This document shows, in pieces, positions 22,207 to 34,590 of a stretch of DNA of 64,000 bases. Below the pieces are notes generated by a model. The model made no database searches. It worked only from the letters and a program-made list of their open reading frames with translations, and was not told the DNA's origin. The number at the start of each line of letters is the position of its first letter. Positions within the stretch are counted from its first letter, which is position 1. Position numbers and translations under genes: made by a program. Source of the DNA: Hymenopus coronatus (taxonomy: Eukaryota > Arthropoda > Insecta > Mantodea > Hymenopodidae); assembly GCA_030762935.1 (NCBI GenBank), contig CM060890.1, forward strand, positions 60,824,765-60,888,764, read 5' to 3'.

Positions 22207-22497
22207 CACTTTATGTTATATAATTTTTTTGAGATATTCCTTGTTATTTGTTTTGGCTTTAGAATACTTAAAATTTTCTCATACTCCTGTCACATAGGAA
22301 CCAGCTTTTAACTAATACCTTATCCTATGCTACTCCCTTATTTCGCTTCTTCTTGCACGGAAGTAAGTAATAAGACTATTTATGCTAGATTTTTCTATAT
22401 TAGCATGAAGTAAAAGAGGAGCATAAACTTTTAAACATTAATTTGTTACAGAAATGTAGAGAAATTCATGTGATTGGAACATATCAGATCTTGTTTT
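22207..22497 (+). mobile_element. Element A, tail part, right arm of an inverted pair
   Basis: Runs from TTGAGATATTCCTTGTTATT to TTACAGAAATGTAGAGAAAT and CATATCAGAT. Its tail faces outward, the mirror image of the 21750 copy. Confidence 0.8.
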
Positions 22498-22589
22498 TAA
22501 TGCTCTCTTCATAGTTTCTGTTATATAATTAAACCTTTTTAGTTTTTTAATTAGATCTATTTCAGATATAATACATTTATAAATAGAAA

Positions 22590-23346
22590 AAAATTTGATG
22601 ACTTTCTCTATATCTCTGACACAAATTATTGTCAAAAAGCTTATGCTTCTATTTACTTCACACTGATCGAGAAAATATCAGCAGAAATAGTCCTATTACT
22701 TGCTTCCTTGTAAGTAGAAACGAAATAAGGGAGTACTATTGGTTAAAGTGTTGGTCAAAAGTTGGTTGCTATGTGACTGAAGATCCTTTGTTTGTATGGA
22801 CCGGAATTGTTAAAAATCCTATATGAGAAAAGTATAAGTTTTTAAAGCTGAAACCAAAAACAATGAGTATCTCAAAAACGATCAACTCCACGAAAAAGAT
22901 GTATATAACATAAATTGTGTGTTTTTTAGGCACTCTAAATTTTTGTGTGGTAAGTCTTCAGAGGCTATTCCCGGAAAATTCAATATATAGTTTATTTGTC
23001 AGGTGAATATCTTTAATATACGAAATTTTAGTCAACATCGTTAGATCCATTTTTGAAGAAATCAAAGTTTTCGAAAAAGTTCCATGTAAAGAGTAGTTTG
23101 GGGTGGGGTGATTTTTCTCAAAATATTTCGTGTCGCATCCCTGGGAGATACTAAACTTAAATACCAATTTTGGTATTTTACCGACTTTTCGTTTTTGAGC
23201 TATCGTGTTCACAGGCACGTGGATACACGGACACACACAGGGACATTTTTCTGAAAGTGCATATTTTGGATACAGGGGACCCTACAACATTTATTTCCGG
23301 TGAAATCTCGGTATCGAGTACATAGTGCATATAGAGAAAGTAAAAA
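22590..23346 (-). mobile_element. Element A, near full, minus strand
   Basis: The tail terminus is shortened (AATTTGATGACTTTCTCTAT). The centre lacks about 50 bases between GTGTGGTAAGTC and TTCAGAGGCTATTCCCGG. The head lacks part of its palindrome (GAGTACATAGTGCATATAG). Confidence 0.85.
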
Positions 23347-23775
23347 ATTACCAGAATTAATGCCACTACTGTTGCAGCGAAATTAAGAACATAAAGGTAA
23401 TTGAAGGGAGTGGTAAGGGAACTTGGTGCCGACAATCAACAGGGAAGCAACTGTGGCGGTAACTATCACTTACTGACCGCAATACTCCACGGTGCTAGGA
23501 TCCTATCGAGTGCTATGTGAAGCATGTAATAGCAGAGCATGTAAGGAATCTCTTAGGCAAACCATCTCTTTGAGGTTCTGTAAACCGCTTTGAGTGAAGC
23601 GTCTTGATTTGTGGGGAGAAGCTCCACGTTAGTGAAGGAAGATTTCTCTGCTGAGAACACAGTTTGATTATGTAATGTCTTACAAGTTCTCTGCGCATGA
23701 ACTGTAACAGACTACACAGATAATATTGGTACTCTCATTTACTTATGTATCTATGTGATCCTGTTTACGAAAGAA
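23347..23775. other. Unique DNA between element A copies
   Basis: Short open frames only; nothing recognised. Confidence 0.4.
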
Positions 23776-24436
23776 TTTTTACTTTCTATATACATAGCGT
23801 ATAGAGAAGGTATTACATTCCACCGGTAATAGGCGTTTTAAGGTCTCCTGAATCCAAAATATTAATTTTTGGAAAAAGGTCCATTTCCATGAAAAATTTT
23901 CGAACAGTTTGATTTTTACAAAAATGGCTATCACGATTTTTATTAAAATACTGTATATATTTACACGACAAATATAATATACATCTTGTACTTTCTGGGA
24001 ATAGCCTCTGAAGGCCTCTTTATTCTGGACGAATTTTGCTTGATTGTGCATAACTTGCAAACCGTAAGTTATGGACAAAAACTTTCTACATAAAATATGT
24101 AGATCTCGTTGAAATACACAATTTGCGTCATATACTTTTTTTATAATTGACCATTTTATAGATATTCCCTGTTATTGGTTTCAGTTATAAAATACTTAAA
24201 ACATTTCACATACTGAAGGCGTCAATTCCTGGTGATGAAAAGAAACGGACTTCGACAACATAGCAACCAGCTTTTAAAAGATTCGCTTTAGCCTAGTGTA
24301 TTCCCTTAATTTCCTTCTACTGCATTTCTGCATTATTATCTCGATTAGCATAAAGTGGGTAGATAAGCTTATTAAAAATAATTTGTTACAGAAATGTAGA
24401 GAAAGTCATGTGAATGGAACACATCAGATTTTAAAA
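23776..24436 (+). mobile_element. Element A, internally deleted
   Basis: The head (ACTTTCTATATACATAGCGT) and tail (CATGTGAATGGAACACATCA) are both present. About 200 bases are missing: AAAAAGGTCCATTTCCATGA joins the pre-TG block directly to the post-TG block, so the TG tract and the TTGGTATTTAAG region are gone. Confidence 0.85.
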
Positions 24437-24482
24437 TGTCTTTATAGCGCTGACATAAATACGACTACTAATTAGGATAGAG

Positions 24483-24545
24483 CTACCAAGCGGACGGCCT
24501 GCATGCGGGAGGTCGCGGGTTCTATTGCCGTAGCCGGCCTTCCTG
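24483..24545 (+). other. Weak tRNA-like motif
   Basis: AGCTACCAAGCGGACGGCCT and GTCGCGGGTTCTATTGCCG have the spacing of A and B boxes, but the B box has T where R is expected. It lies just before an element A copy. It may be the head of an unnamed SINE. Confidence 0.3.
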
Positions 24546-24559
24546 GTTTTTTCTTTACT

Positions 24560-25400
24560 TTAAATATTAAGAAATTCTATACCGAGACTTCACAGGAAAT
24601 AGAGACTCCTGATTCCAAAAGAAACATTTTTAGAAGCATATCTGAGTGTTTCTGTGTGAGTGCGCGCGCACGCTAGTAGGCAGCACAACTAAAAATGTTA
24701 AGTTGGTTAAACCCCAAACTTAGTATTTAAGTTCTGATTCTTCCACAGATGCACACGAAGAGTTTCGTGAGAATTCACCAACGCCAACTACTCTTTACGT
24801 GGAATACTTTGTGAAACCTTTGGTTTTCTCAAAAATGGTTCTAACGATTTTGATTAAAACACCATATATTTAACATACTTTGATGCCAAACGAAATTATC
24901 TTGAACGTTTTGGGAAGATTTCTTCATTTCTGATGATTTTTTTATAACTGGTAAGCCGTAAGAGATAGACAAAAACTTATTACACAAAAAATGTAGATCT
25001 CTTTAAAGCACACAATTTGTGTCATACATATATCATTTCCATTTTAGTTTGTTATGGGTTTTAAATTTAAAATAAAATACATCTCAATCAAGTAGTCATA
25101 TTTCCTTGTTATGGGTTTTAATTTTTGAGCTTTTCTCATTCAAAAAATGATATTTCATTTTGTCCTTCATTTGTTTTTCTCCTGGCCATGCAAAAAGAAG
25201 AGAAATTTGAATTGTTTCACATATCTTTCAGCTTTAAAAAATATTGTACTATCGCCTTTTTATAATAAGGGAGTATGTAATTTGGCCATTTCTTTTAAAA
25301 TGTTTCGATTATCATGATGTGGATAAAAGAATAATCTTGTTCTCAAAACAGGTAGAGAAAGTCATACAAATAATCATACAATCATAACACCTGATTTTTA
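24560..25400 (+). mobile_element. Element A, head palindrome lost
   Basis: Starts near TTAAGAAATTCTATACCGAG, lacking the palindrome, and ends GGTAGAGAAAGTCATACAAA. The tail hairpin is degenerate. A duplicated block TTCCTTGTTATGGGTTTTAA occurs around 25060 and 25105. Confidence 0.78.
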
Positions 25401-25561
25401 TGTGGGGAAGGATTCAATTCCCCCGCCAGACGAATGACTGAAAGGTTCATTACATCACATCATGTTATTTTCAACCCATATTTAAAGAGTACAACAATGC
25501 AATGCCGTAAACCAGTTATTGTTTCAATATGCTAAAACATATTTTGATTTAAAACTTAGCC

Positions 25562-25815
25562 AATTTTTTTTTTTTTAATAGTTTAACGTCCTTTAACCTG
25601 GTTTGGTCATATCGGACGATGAATGAAATTGATGATATGATGCTCAAATGATCTCGGGATCCTTGGAGCTTAAAGTTACTCGACATTCGTCTTCTCAGGA
25701 TAAGGGAAACCCCGAAAAAAAACTTTATCCGGATAACTCACCCTAAGCGAGATTCGAAATCAAGACCTTTTGAATGTGAGGCACACAGGCTACCACCACA
25801 CTACCCAGGTAGACT
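25562..25815 (-). mobile_element. S4 tRNA-derived SINE, second copy
   Basis: Poly-T start, GGTTTGGTCATATCGGACGA, CTCGACATTCGTCTTCTCAG, GATTCGAAATCAAGACC (reverse B box) and CACCACACTACCCAGGTAG. It has a 7-base insertion (GATGATAT) relative to the 11551 copy. Confidence 0.85.
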
Positions 25816-26402
25816 CCAATATTATGTTAATACGTTCGTTAAAGTATTATTCTAATTAATTGAAATTTAAAAATGTGTATTATCCCGTAAACTTCTGAGA
25901 TAACAATTTTCGATAATTTTTTATCCTTATATGTACTAATAAGAGTTTTCTTCAAATCTATTGGTATTATTTTAGATTAAAATAAATAAAAATTACTAGA
26001 ATATTACCCATTTTCATCTTAAGCTGCTTTAAATTTATTGCAATAGTTTGGGTTTTAAAATTTTATTTTCATTCAAATTAGATTGGTTAAAGTGAAACGT
26101 TTTACAGTGCTAACGAGATTTCATAAGCTTCCATTCATTGCAATCACCATTTATTTACGTGGGCCCTCTCCATTCTTAATCAATGATTATACAGAAGGAC
26201 AACGATGATTATAACTTAATTAACGTCTGATATGGAAATCCTGGCCAGTGTTGCTAAACGCTTTAGCTAACTGAACCAAAATTCAGAAACCAGGTAGAGG
26301 AAGCTATTAGTGGCAAAAATAATCCTGTATGCTCTATGGTTTCAAAATCGAGCTAGAAAGAATAATACCATACGTAGGAAGCATGCTAATACATAAGTAT
26401 GG
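25816..26402. other. AT-rich unique DNA
   Basis: An isolated AGGTAGAGGAAGCTATTAG near 26290 resembles the element A tail but is too short to call. Confidence 0.35.
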
Positions 26403-26604
26403 GGCCGCGCCGTGGCCAAGTGGTTAGACAGCCCGGATTCGATCCCAAGCGACAGCATGTGAGATTCGTGGTGGACAAAGCGGCGCAAGGAAGGTTGTTC
26501 TCTGGGTTCTCCGGTTTCCCCCGCTATCGCATTTCACTAGTGCTCCATCTTCATTCCTTGTATCACCAGTGATCACCTGCAGACGTTAAACGCTAAAAAA
26601 AAAA
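26403..26604 (+). mobile_element. S2 tRNA-derived SINE, full with A-tail
   Basis: GCCGTGGCCAAGTGGTTAGA (A box) and CCCGGATTCGATCCCAAGCG (B box), then TTCGTGGTGGACAAAGCGGC, GGGTTCTCCGGTTTCCCC, the 3' signature GACGTTAAACGCT and an A run. About 12 bases between the boxes are deleted compared with the 19552 and 50881 copies. Confidence 0.85.
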
Positions 26605-27684
26605 ACATTGTACATGCAAAACAACCGTTTCTGGTTAAGTTTCTATAAGCTATCCACAAAATTCTAAGACCTCCAAGGGATTATTCCAGTAATTTCGTTT
26701 ATGCTACAAACAGTTTGCCATTATAACAATAATATAAAGTATATGACGTCACTACATAGTCATCACTGTCTCATCTTCTAGTCTCCAAGCGCACATTCCA
26801 AGAGGGCAAGTTCTTACTGAAATTCCAGCATTTCTAACCTCGCCGGAATGTCGAGCGTTTCTCTCCTACATTCTCCGGATCATATGGGCCATTTATAGAG
26901 GATGGCGTTTAGGAATCCCAAAGGTGCCGCTTCGACTTGCAATTTACGACCATTAAATGTTTTTATGTGGTGTCGCAGCCAGTTAATGTGACAATATTTA
27001 AGCCCAACCACGTGAAAGTTTACGTAATGCTTTAATGCTAGTCTTCAGTTTTTTGCTCATATAAAAAAGACATTATATGTAAGTTTTTAATCAAAACGCT
27101 CTCTTCTTCAAGGTGATAAATGCTCTCTAAAGCCTTCGTCTTTAAAGACATTATTTTGTTAAAGTGAAGCACTTTTCTTTCCTGGAAAGGAGTTTTATCT
27201 CTGGCTGGGGAAAAATCTAGCAATTTTAACGCCTTTAAAATGGTCCAATTTGAAGAAGAAGAAGAAAAGCAATAAATAAATAAAAAATAAAAATAAATAA
27301 ATAAATTGCTGCATGTGTATATATGTGTGCGTTTTATCTTTTCACTCAAGGATGACCAAACTGATTGTTACCAAAAATAGTTACAGCACACCTTAGGGCC
27401 TATTGCAATTATTTTTCTCAGAGGTGGAGTGTTTTGTGCACCACGTAATCAGAAGCAGCCAATATTTCCAAGTGATTTCTTTAAAATGTTGCTGAAGAGT
27501 TATGCAAATAGGCTGATAAGTTATTTTTACGTATCAGATTGTGATACCATGAATATTCAAGAATTAGTACCAAATTATCGTGTACAAAAGAAGCGTGTAA
27601 CATAATGTCGTTTCGATGGGATAACAACTACAAAGAAAAAGCAAAAACTAGAATATATATTAAAATTTCAATGCACGAGTTCAT
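26605..27684. other. Unique DNA, higher GC at 26760-27000
   Basis: Holds a perfect TGACGTCA at 26744-26751 and a CACGTG at 27009-27014. Both could be chance in this length. The 103-codon minus frame at 27038-27349 owes its length to a GAA/AAAT repeat at 27249-27305. Confidence 0.35.
27249..27305. repeat. (GAA)n and (AAAT)n low-complexity tract
   Basis: Four to five GAA units pass into imperfect AAAT units. Confidence 0.85.
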
Positions 27685-28685
27685 TTTACTTTCTCTACCA
27701 CGTATGCGAATATACGCACATAGTAGCTAGAGAAGGTATTGTATTCCACCCAAAAATACGATGTAGAGATTTCACCGGAAATATAGGTTTTGGGGTCCCT
27801 TGTGTGCGAATTTTTTTTTAAAAAAAGGTGTGTGTGTGTGTGTGTGAGTGTTAAAAATCAAACTTGGTATTTATGTTTAGTATCTTTCAAGGATGCGACG
27901 TGAAATTTAAAAAAAAGCTCCCCCACCACAAACTACACTTTACATGGAACAATTTATGAAATTGGCTGTAACGATTTTGATAAAACTGTGTATTAAAATA
28001 TTTACACCACAAACATAATGAAAATTTTGAATATTTTGGGAATAGGATTTGAAGATCTCTTCATTCAGAATGAGTTTTGCAGAATTTTGCATAACAGTTA
28101 AACCGTGAGAGATAGACATAGGTTTACTTCACAAACATTTAGATTTCATGAAAGCACATCATTTAATTAATATGCGTTTTCTTCTTGTAGAGTGGACCTT
28201 TTTTTTTATATATATTCCTTGTTATAGGTTTCAGTTTTAAACTACCTAACTTTTCTCAACCGTATCATGCAAAGCGAACCGAACCCATATTGTTTCATTA
28301 AGCGACTAGCTTTTTAAACCTATGACTATGGCTTTAATATGCCGGTCCCCTATGGCGTCTCGCTTTGGTGCTTTGTAGCGCACGGGATGGTGGGTTCGAG
28401 TCCCGCCTTGGGGATGGGTATTATATGTTTGCGTATATATGTGTGCGTAACAGGAAAAAAAAAACAGAAATTCAGTAATCATACAAATAAAGTAAACATT
28501 AGGTAAATAAAAGGTAGGGTATACAGCGCCGGAGTCCCGACCAGACTTCGGAACTGCATTTTATATTTAAAAAAAAATAATAATGTATTCTCTTATTTCC
28601 TTTCTAATTACAATGAAGCAAGTGATAAAACCAATTTTACTAATGTTTATCTCGATTAGCATGATGCGGCAAGTTCTATCGTTTA
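27685..28685 (+). mobile_element. Element A, split by an S3 SINE
   Basis: Head TTACTTTCTCTACCACGTAT with an extended imperfect palindrome (ATATACGCACATAGTAGCTA), TG tract and central blocks to GACTATGGCTTTAATA. It resumes after the SINE with TTCTCTTATTTCCTTTCTAA and ends at CTCGATTAGCATGATG, lacking the last 50 bases. Confidence 0.85.
28340..28582 (+). mobile_element. S3 SINE with shortened head
   Basis: GCCGGTCCCCTATGGCGTCT shows loss of about 15 bases of the head. B box GTGGGTTCGAGTCCCGCC is intact. Body ACAGAAATTCAGTAATCATA and the CGGAGTCCCGACCAGACTTC region are as in 16396. Confidence 0.85.
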
Positions 28686-28698
28686 AAGTTACCTAATT

Positions 28699-28884
28699 AA
28701 AATACTAAGTTTTGTATTATTCGACTTTGTGTTTATGAGCAATGCTGTAATCAGATGGCACACACGCACACACACAAAACTTTTTTACCTAAGGTATTTC
28801 TTTTCCGGTTCATGGGAATCTTCAATACCTACCTATGTTTTAGATGATACCTTTTGGGTGGAATACACTATTTCCTCTAATTGT
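28699..28884 (-). mobile_element. Element A, head-side fragment, minus strand
   Basis: TTTATGAGCAATGCTGTAAT, a CA tract, and TTTTGGGTGGAATACACTAT. It breaks off where an S2 SINE starts, before the palindrome. Confidence 0.7.
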
Positions 28885-29020
28885 ACAGTGTTTAACGCCC
28901 ACTTTCACTACAAATGGCATCGCAGAGGATGGCACTGGATAATACATGGAATGAAGATGGAGCAACGGTGGAATGAGATGGCGAGGGAAAGTCTGCGCCG
29001 CTTTGTCCGCCACAAATCCT
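28885..29020 (-). mobile_element. S2 SINE lacking its tRNA head
   Basis: GTGTTTAACGCCCACTTTCA, ATACATGGAATGAAGATGGA and GCCGCTTTGTCCGCCACAAA are present in minus orientation. The tRNA-like boxes are absent, so this is a 5'-truncated copy. Confidence 0.8.
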
Positions 29021-31084
29021 ACATACTGGAGTACTCTTGGTGAGAGGAGTAGTCTACGCACTCGAAAATTGCGCGGCTCTATTGGTGATGACATTAGTAG
29101 AAAGCTTATCACACTGCATCTATGAGAATCTACCATTTTATTTTGACGCTTTTATCATATACTGAATATAAAAGATATGATACACACACAACATTTTATC
29201 GAACTATATAAAACCGTTATTATATTAATTGTTGGAGTCATAACCAAACAATGCACTCTATAGCCTATCCTATCGCTCCCCATTTTTTTTTTTAAATTGA
29301 ACTTAGTATACACATACACATACCTTTGTAGACATGTTTTTACTTTATTTAGTTCAAAAGTAAAATGGTTTTATTCACATAGTATTGGATTTCTAACGTT
29401 TTCGATTTGAGTCGTGAAAAATAATCAATTTCAGCTGAAGTATTTCATCTTTTTTTAAAATAGTACACAACAGATTTTAAGTCCATAGTTCCGAAACCTC
29501 TCCTGAAGTATTTCAAGATAGCCGTTTTAGGTAACCTGTGTTCAAGAATTTTGAAAATTGAAAAATGCTGAAAAGGAAAGAAGAAAACAGAGTTTAAACT
29601 TCAAACGGAGTCTTTCATCTAAATGGTATAGGAACAGTTAGGTAGCCATTTTTGTTTTAAGTGTTTTATATTAAAAAAACCATTCTGTGGCATAAAAATA
29701 CAAATTATAGGTATAATAAAACTGTAAATCATTGAAAACCTCCAGGCTTTTTAACAAATGCCAATGGTGCTTTTGTATTAATCTTTAAATTAAGTAATAA
29801 ACTAAACTTGTTTTATTTTCGACTTATTCTTTCATCAATAAAATGAAAGCCATTAAAATACAAAAATTAACAGATAAATGGCTCTATACCAAGTGGTTTA
29901 GATTTCGCAATTATCTGTTTTCCCTTTCAAGAGCCACAAATACGCCAAGTAACACAAAAGAGATTTTCTGAAGCGAGGAGTCAAAACATGCCAAGTGAGA
30001 AAAATTTCCAAGCTCCAACGCTCTCAGTAGGAGGCACGGTAGCTAATTATTGGCTGCCACATTCAAAAACCTTCTCTCCCCCACAAAAGTATTATTGGCT
30101 GTGATGTCTGTGCAAGCGACTGGAAGAAGGCGCGGCGGACGCAAAGAAATTACAGTTACGGGAATCTTTAAACACACTGGGCGCCTTCTCAAAGAGAAGC
30201 TTCGTTTTTCAAACTTGTATACAAACTTCGAGACAGCAGCATGAATTGTTACAAAGCTCTGGGAAGAGAAAGGATTTCTACCTGAATTCCCACACCCCAA
30301 CCTTAAAACGTATAGAAAAGTTTTATTTCAGCCTTTTCCAGTCTCCCGTCCTTTGTTCCACCTTAACTGCTTGTTCAGCTGCTCTTCAAAAGTACGGCAC
30401 GAATAGTTTGTGACCGAACACAGGTGGTCTTTCGACCTTTACAATGAATATTGTTTTCCGTGGTGCATATTTTCTTTGAATGGTGTACCTTAATACGATA
30501 CTGTTGTGATCCCATTATATGAGTTTTCTGGGGGTAGCTTGTCAGAAATTCCAAAGTATTTCATTTTCCATCTTAGTAGAATTCTTCTGCACACTTAGAT
30601 GCACTTAAAATATTCGCGTATTGCCGACACATTAATGACCAAATTTACCTATCTACGTTATAATATTAAGGTTAGTTAGACATCTGTGAAATTTGACCAA
30701 GCATTTTCTAAACTTAAATAAACATTTTTGTGATAAAATAATATGCATTCTAAAATTTAAAAAAATATATAGCTTTTCTCTTTTACGCACTTAAACTACT
30801 AATTAACTGAGGCTTTAAACTCGGAGGCGATGCTCAAAATGTTGATTTCTCGAAAACTTTTTCAAAACTTTTTCATATGCAAAATTCTCCACAGGATCCA
30901 ATTTTGTATTAATTTGGTTCAAAATGTTTATACAGACGCTCAAACGGGTCATATAGTTTGTTTTTAAACAATGCTCCAATTTTGAGGAATAAACTATTAC
31001 AATTTTAAAAATCAAGAGTTTTGGAAAGTACGAAAGTACATTTTCACTTCAATAACCAGGCAGGGTTAATAAATAAATAAACAA
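29021..31084. other. About 2 kb of unique DNA
   Basis: AT-rich flanks around a more balanced patch at 30000-30300, where overlapping frames of 85 (-) and 64 (+) codons exist. I recognise neither product. A short poly-T lies at 29284. Confidence 0.35.
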
Positions 31085-31914
31085 ACTGATGTATTTTATT
31101 CAAACGACTTTCTCTACATCTGTAACAAATTATTGTTGAAAACCTTATCCTTCTAAATATTTTATGATAATCGAGATAAAAATTAGCAGAAACTGCGTTT
31201 AGTACTTGCTTCCTTGAAAGTACAAGGAAGATAAGGGTATACATTAGTTTAAAGCGATAATAAAGTATTTGGTTGAAATTCATATTTTCCATGGTCAGGA
31301 CTTTACAAATTCCCATATGAGAAAAGTATTTTAAAACAAAATCCAAAACAAGGAATTATCGGAAATGGTCAACTACACGAAGAAAAGTATATGACATAAA
31401 TTGTTCGTTTTAAGATATCTACATATTTGTGTATTAATTTTTTGTTTATTTCTTATTGTTTAACAGTGATGCAAAATTCAGCAAACTTCACTAAGAAAAA
31501 GAGAACTTCAGAGCCTATTATCAGAAAATTCAGGATATATTTTTTTTCTGTAAATATATTTAATATACGTTATTTTAATCAAAATCGTTAGAGCCATTTT
31601 TCAGAAAATCAACATTTCCGAAATTTCCTCCGTATAAAGGTAGTTAGGTCTGGGTGAATTTTCTTGAAAATTTTCGAGTCGCATCCTTAGAAGATACTAA
31701 ACTTTAATATCAATTTTGGTATTTTACCGACATTTCGTTTTTCAGTTATCGTTTTCATAGACACACTGACAAACTAGCACACATAAACTTGGACCTTCTT
31801 CTAATCTCTTTTATACAGAATATCTTAAAACGTGTCTTTTGGAATCTAATTTTGGGGTGGAGCGCAATTTCTTTTCTACATATGCACCAGGTAATATGTA
31901 AGGAAAGCAAAAAT
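31085..31914 (-). mobile_element. Element A, full length, diverged
   Basis: ACTGATGTATTTTATTCAAA to GGAGCGCAATTTCTTTTCTA and a decayed palindrome (CATATGCACCAGGTAATATG). Immediate flanks are A-rich (AAACA left, AAAAA right), as expected if insertion sites are A/T runs. Confidence 0.85.
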
Positions 31915-32337
31915 GCGATATGAACAGAAGTAATTGTTAAATCATGTACCGTAAAACCTGAATTTTTTATGTGGATTGTTTAAAAATGCATCACATAGCT
32001 CATTTTTATTAGAACAATGGACTTAGCAAATAAAAGCTTACCATTTAAATAACCATGTAAGTGAGAGTGTTGATTTAAGGTAAAAATATTATTTTGTAAT
32101 GTGCAATAACTGATATAAATTTCAATGAGAAATATCTTATATACAATGAATTTTCCAAATTCAAAAAGTACATCACCTGAGCGTGTCATTAATTTGTTAG
32201 ATGATTCATTTATTCTTTTATAGCGTTACTTTAAGCACCGTCATATGCTCGTTGTTTTAAATGCTAAAAATCGCGCCTTTAAATTGAAACCACAACGTAA
32301 TTTGCTTACAACATGACAGATCCATTCAATGCTAAAC
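31915..32337. other. AT-rich DNA, nothing recognised
   Basis: No match to the families in the window. Confidence 0.4.
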
Positions 32338-32875
32338 TCATAGGATAGGAGAGGATGTGGTCGGAGAAGACTCGGCACCGGTTACTGTGCCTACGCCCCA
32401 CGAGAGAATTGTGCCTACTACGCTCTTGGGAGAGAGGCATGGGGAGAGAAAATACACCAGTTGGCCGGAACCAGCAGTGAAGGAACAGTATGGCCGGGTT
32501 CCTAAAGTTCTATATTGAAGCGCCTCGATAATCTGCCAGACAGACCGCCCCGCATGGAGTCCAATGCTCCCAGCAAACAGCCGAAGTCAGGGGACGAGGA
32601 GATTCACAATAAGCATCCCTTTTCACTCCCACGCCGCACCGAGTGCCATCGTCATACCCTCTAACCTGGAGGAAACCAACGGAATAAAGGATGAAAGAAA
32701 TTACAATGAAAACGACATGTAGCAAAGGAACTTCTAGGGATAAAAGAAACCTACCCAGCATTCACCTGCGACCGTGGAAACCCCTGAAAAAAATACTGTG
32801 AATCAGGAATCGTAACCGCGACCTCCCGAATGTGGACCAAGACGAAACTGCCTGAGCGATCCGTCTCGAGGATGG
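32338..32875 (-). mobile_element. S8 large tRNA-headed element, minus strand
   Basis: The head at the right reads, on the minus strand, GATCGCTCAGGCAGTTTCG and TCGGGAGGTCGCGGTTACGA. The body has GGTGAATGCTGGGTAGGTTT. The 3' end is marked by TCCGACCACATCCTCTCCTA. It is related to 40618-41105 and 55545-56050 in head, overall length and 3' CATCCTATCCT-type end, but diverged in the middle. Confidence 0.6.
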
Positions 32876-33784
32876 AATAAATAATTACAGACGTTCTAAA
32901 TCATAACTTCGAAGATCTAAAAGTAAAAGTTTTATGAGGGTTGACTTATTATTCGAACTAATTGAGAAGAGGTTAGAATGCACGACACATAGAAATTATC
33001 CCCTCTCACCAAATCAACAATTGTGCGATACCACTTTTTATGCAACAGATACTTATTCAATTGTTATTGGTGTATTATGAAAGCTTACAGTGTCCAGATA
33101 CTAATTAAAAAAAAAAAATAGATATATTTGCATCTTTAAAACCAAAACTCGTGAAGTTTCCGACCGGCGATGAAATTTAAAACGTAATTTAAAGTTTATG
33201 GAGTCATCGGATCAATTTGTAGAGTGCACTATGTGTCAATTATATTCCCCGAGTTGGTGTTTCAACAAACACATAACAAAGTAAGTTTTTGTATATTCAT
33301 TTTCTGTCAGTCAAATTTACTTCCATTTGATGCACACGAAATGTTCTGTTAATGTTGTGTAGGCTGATATATAGGAACATATATATTGTTTTGTGAGTTT
33401 TATATATTCTAATTAAACAAAATATAAGTTAATCATAAACAAATGCTGAATACTTAAAGTTTAAGTTGGCGCCTACACCTAAGCAGATGTCATAAGACTA
33501 TATGATCATATACTATCATAATTAAGTCAAACAACGTAATGTCGATATAATCTAGACGATCATAAACGAATGTGCCCAGTGATATTCGTTATTTCAAATC
33601 CTTGGAGTTATGGAAAAAAGAAGAAGGAAAGCTGAAAACGCAACTTTACTAAACATATACAACTTTTAATGCGGCTTGACGGAACATAAACGTATAACGT
33701 AAGTGTTAAAATAAAAATACTCGTTTGTTAACACATCTTTAGGGCAAATATATCGAGGAATGACGAAGAGGACGGTAAGACTAT
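32876..33784. other. AT-rich unique DNA upstream of a LINE relic
   Basis: No readable reverse transcriptase upstream of 33785; nothing else recognised. Confidence 0.4.
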
Positions 33785-34590
33785 TTGCCTTCTTTGCTAC
33801 GTGAGTGTAGGTTACCCATTGTCCCTTGCACTGTTAAATATATATGTCATACACAAAAATTGATGATAGCATTAGGCACTGACGAGAACAATTTACTCAC
33901 TATGGAACAAATGACACTCTTGAATATAATACTATATGCAGACCACCAAACTATTTTTAACAATACTGATGATGGCCTACATTTAGCAGTACTAAAAGTA
34001 TGAAATAGCAAGCTTGACCTCAAAAGTAATAGCTTTTAAAGGGACAAATCAGTAAAATGTAAAATAGTTATTAATAGTAAAATCATTATCAAGTAAGGCA
34101 CTGAAACATTTTAAAGTCTTACTGCCAAAAGAATGATATTAATACAATATTAAGTAGACTCTACAACATGTCCGAGACAATAAGATCATTAATAAACAAA
34201 ACCTTGACATTTACACAGTTAAAGCTCTATAAAATAATGGCAATACCAACCCTAACTTATTCAAGTAAAAACTAGACAGTCTTAGAGCAGATAAAGAAAA
34301 AATAGAATCGGTAGAAATGAAGTTTCCACATTCAAAAACAAGTTACCGATTATTAGAAAAGAAATTCAGAGAAAAAATAAGATAAAATTAAATATATTCA
34401 AATTAAGATTGAATCCCCGACCTAAAAGTTAACTGGCTCCATCATATCGAAAGAATGTCAGCCAACAGATTGCCACAAATATTAGCTCAATGCAGTCTAA
34501 AGGAGGAGCTCAATCCAATCTAAGTCGGTCTCTTGATGTGAAAGCAGGCCAAGGGACTAAATCTATGAAGCAAAAGAAGAAGAAGAAAGT
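33785..34590 (+). pseudogene. Non-LTR retrotransposon reverse transcriptase, 3' remnant
   Basis: The first 72 codons are open and contain LLNIILYADHQTIFNN (catalytic region at 33935-33946). The expected Y-A-D-D box is Y-A-D-H, a loss of the second catalytic Asp. Further matches occur across frames and stops: KLYKIMAIPTLTY near 34225-34260 and ESVEMKF near 34310, then a diverged C-terminus ending in a GAA-rich tract at 34575. These are hallmarks of the insect RTE-like endonuclease-RT proteins as I remember them. The 5' end (endonuclease and most of the RT) is absent. Dead, with many stops and shifts. Confidence 0.7.

Noticed and set aside
26744..27014. Promoter with CRE (TGACGTCA) and E-box (CACGTG)
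   Set aside because: Two short palindromes 260 bases apart in 64 kb are within chance, and no gene follows.
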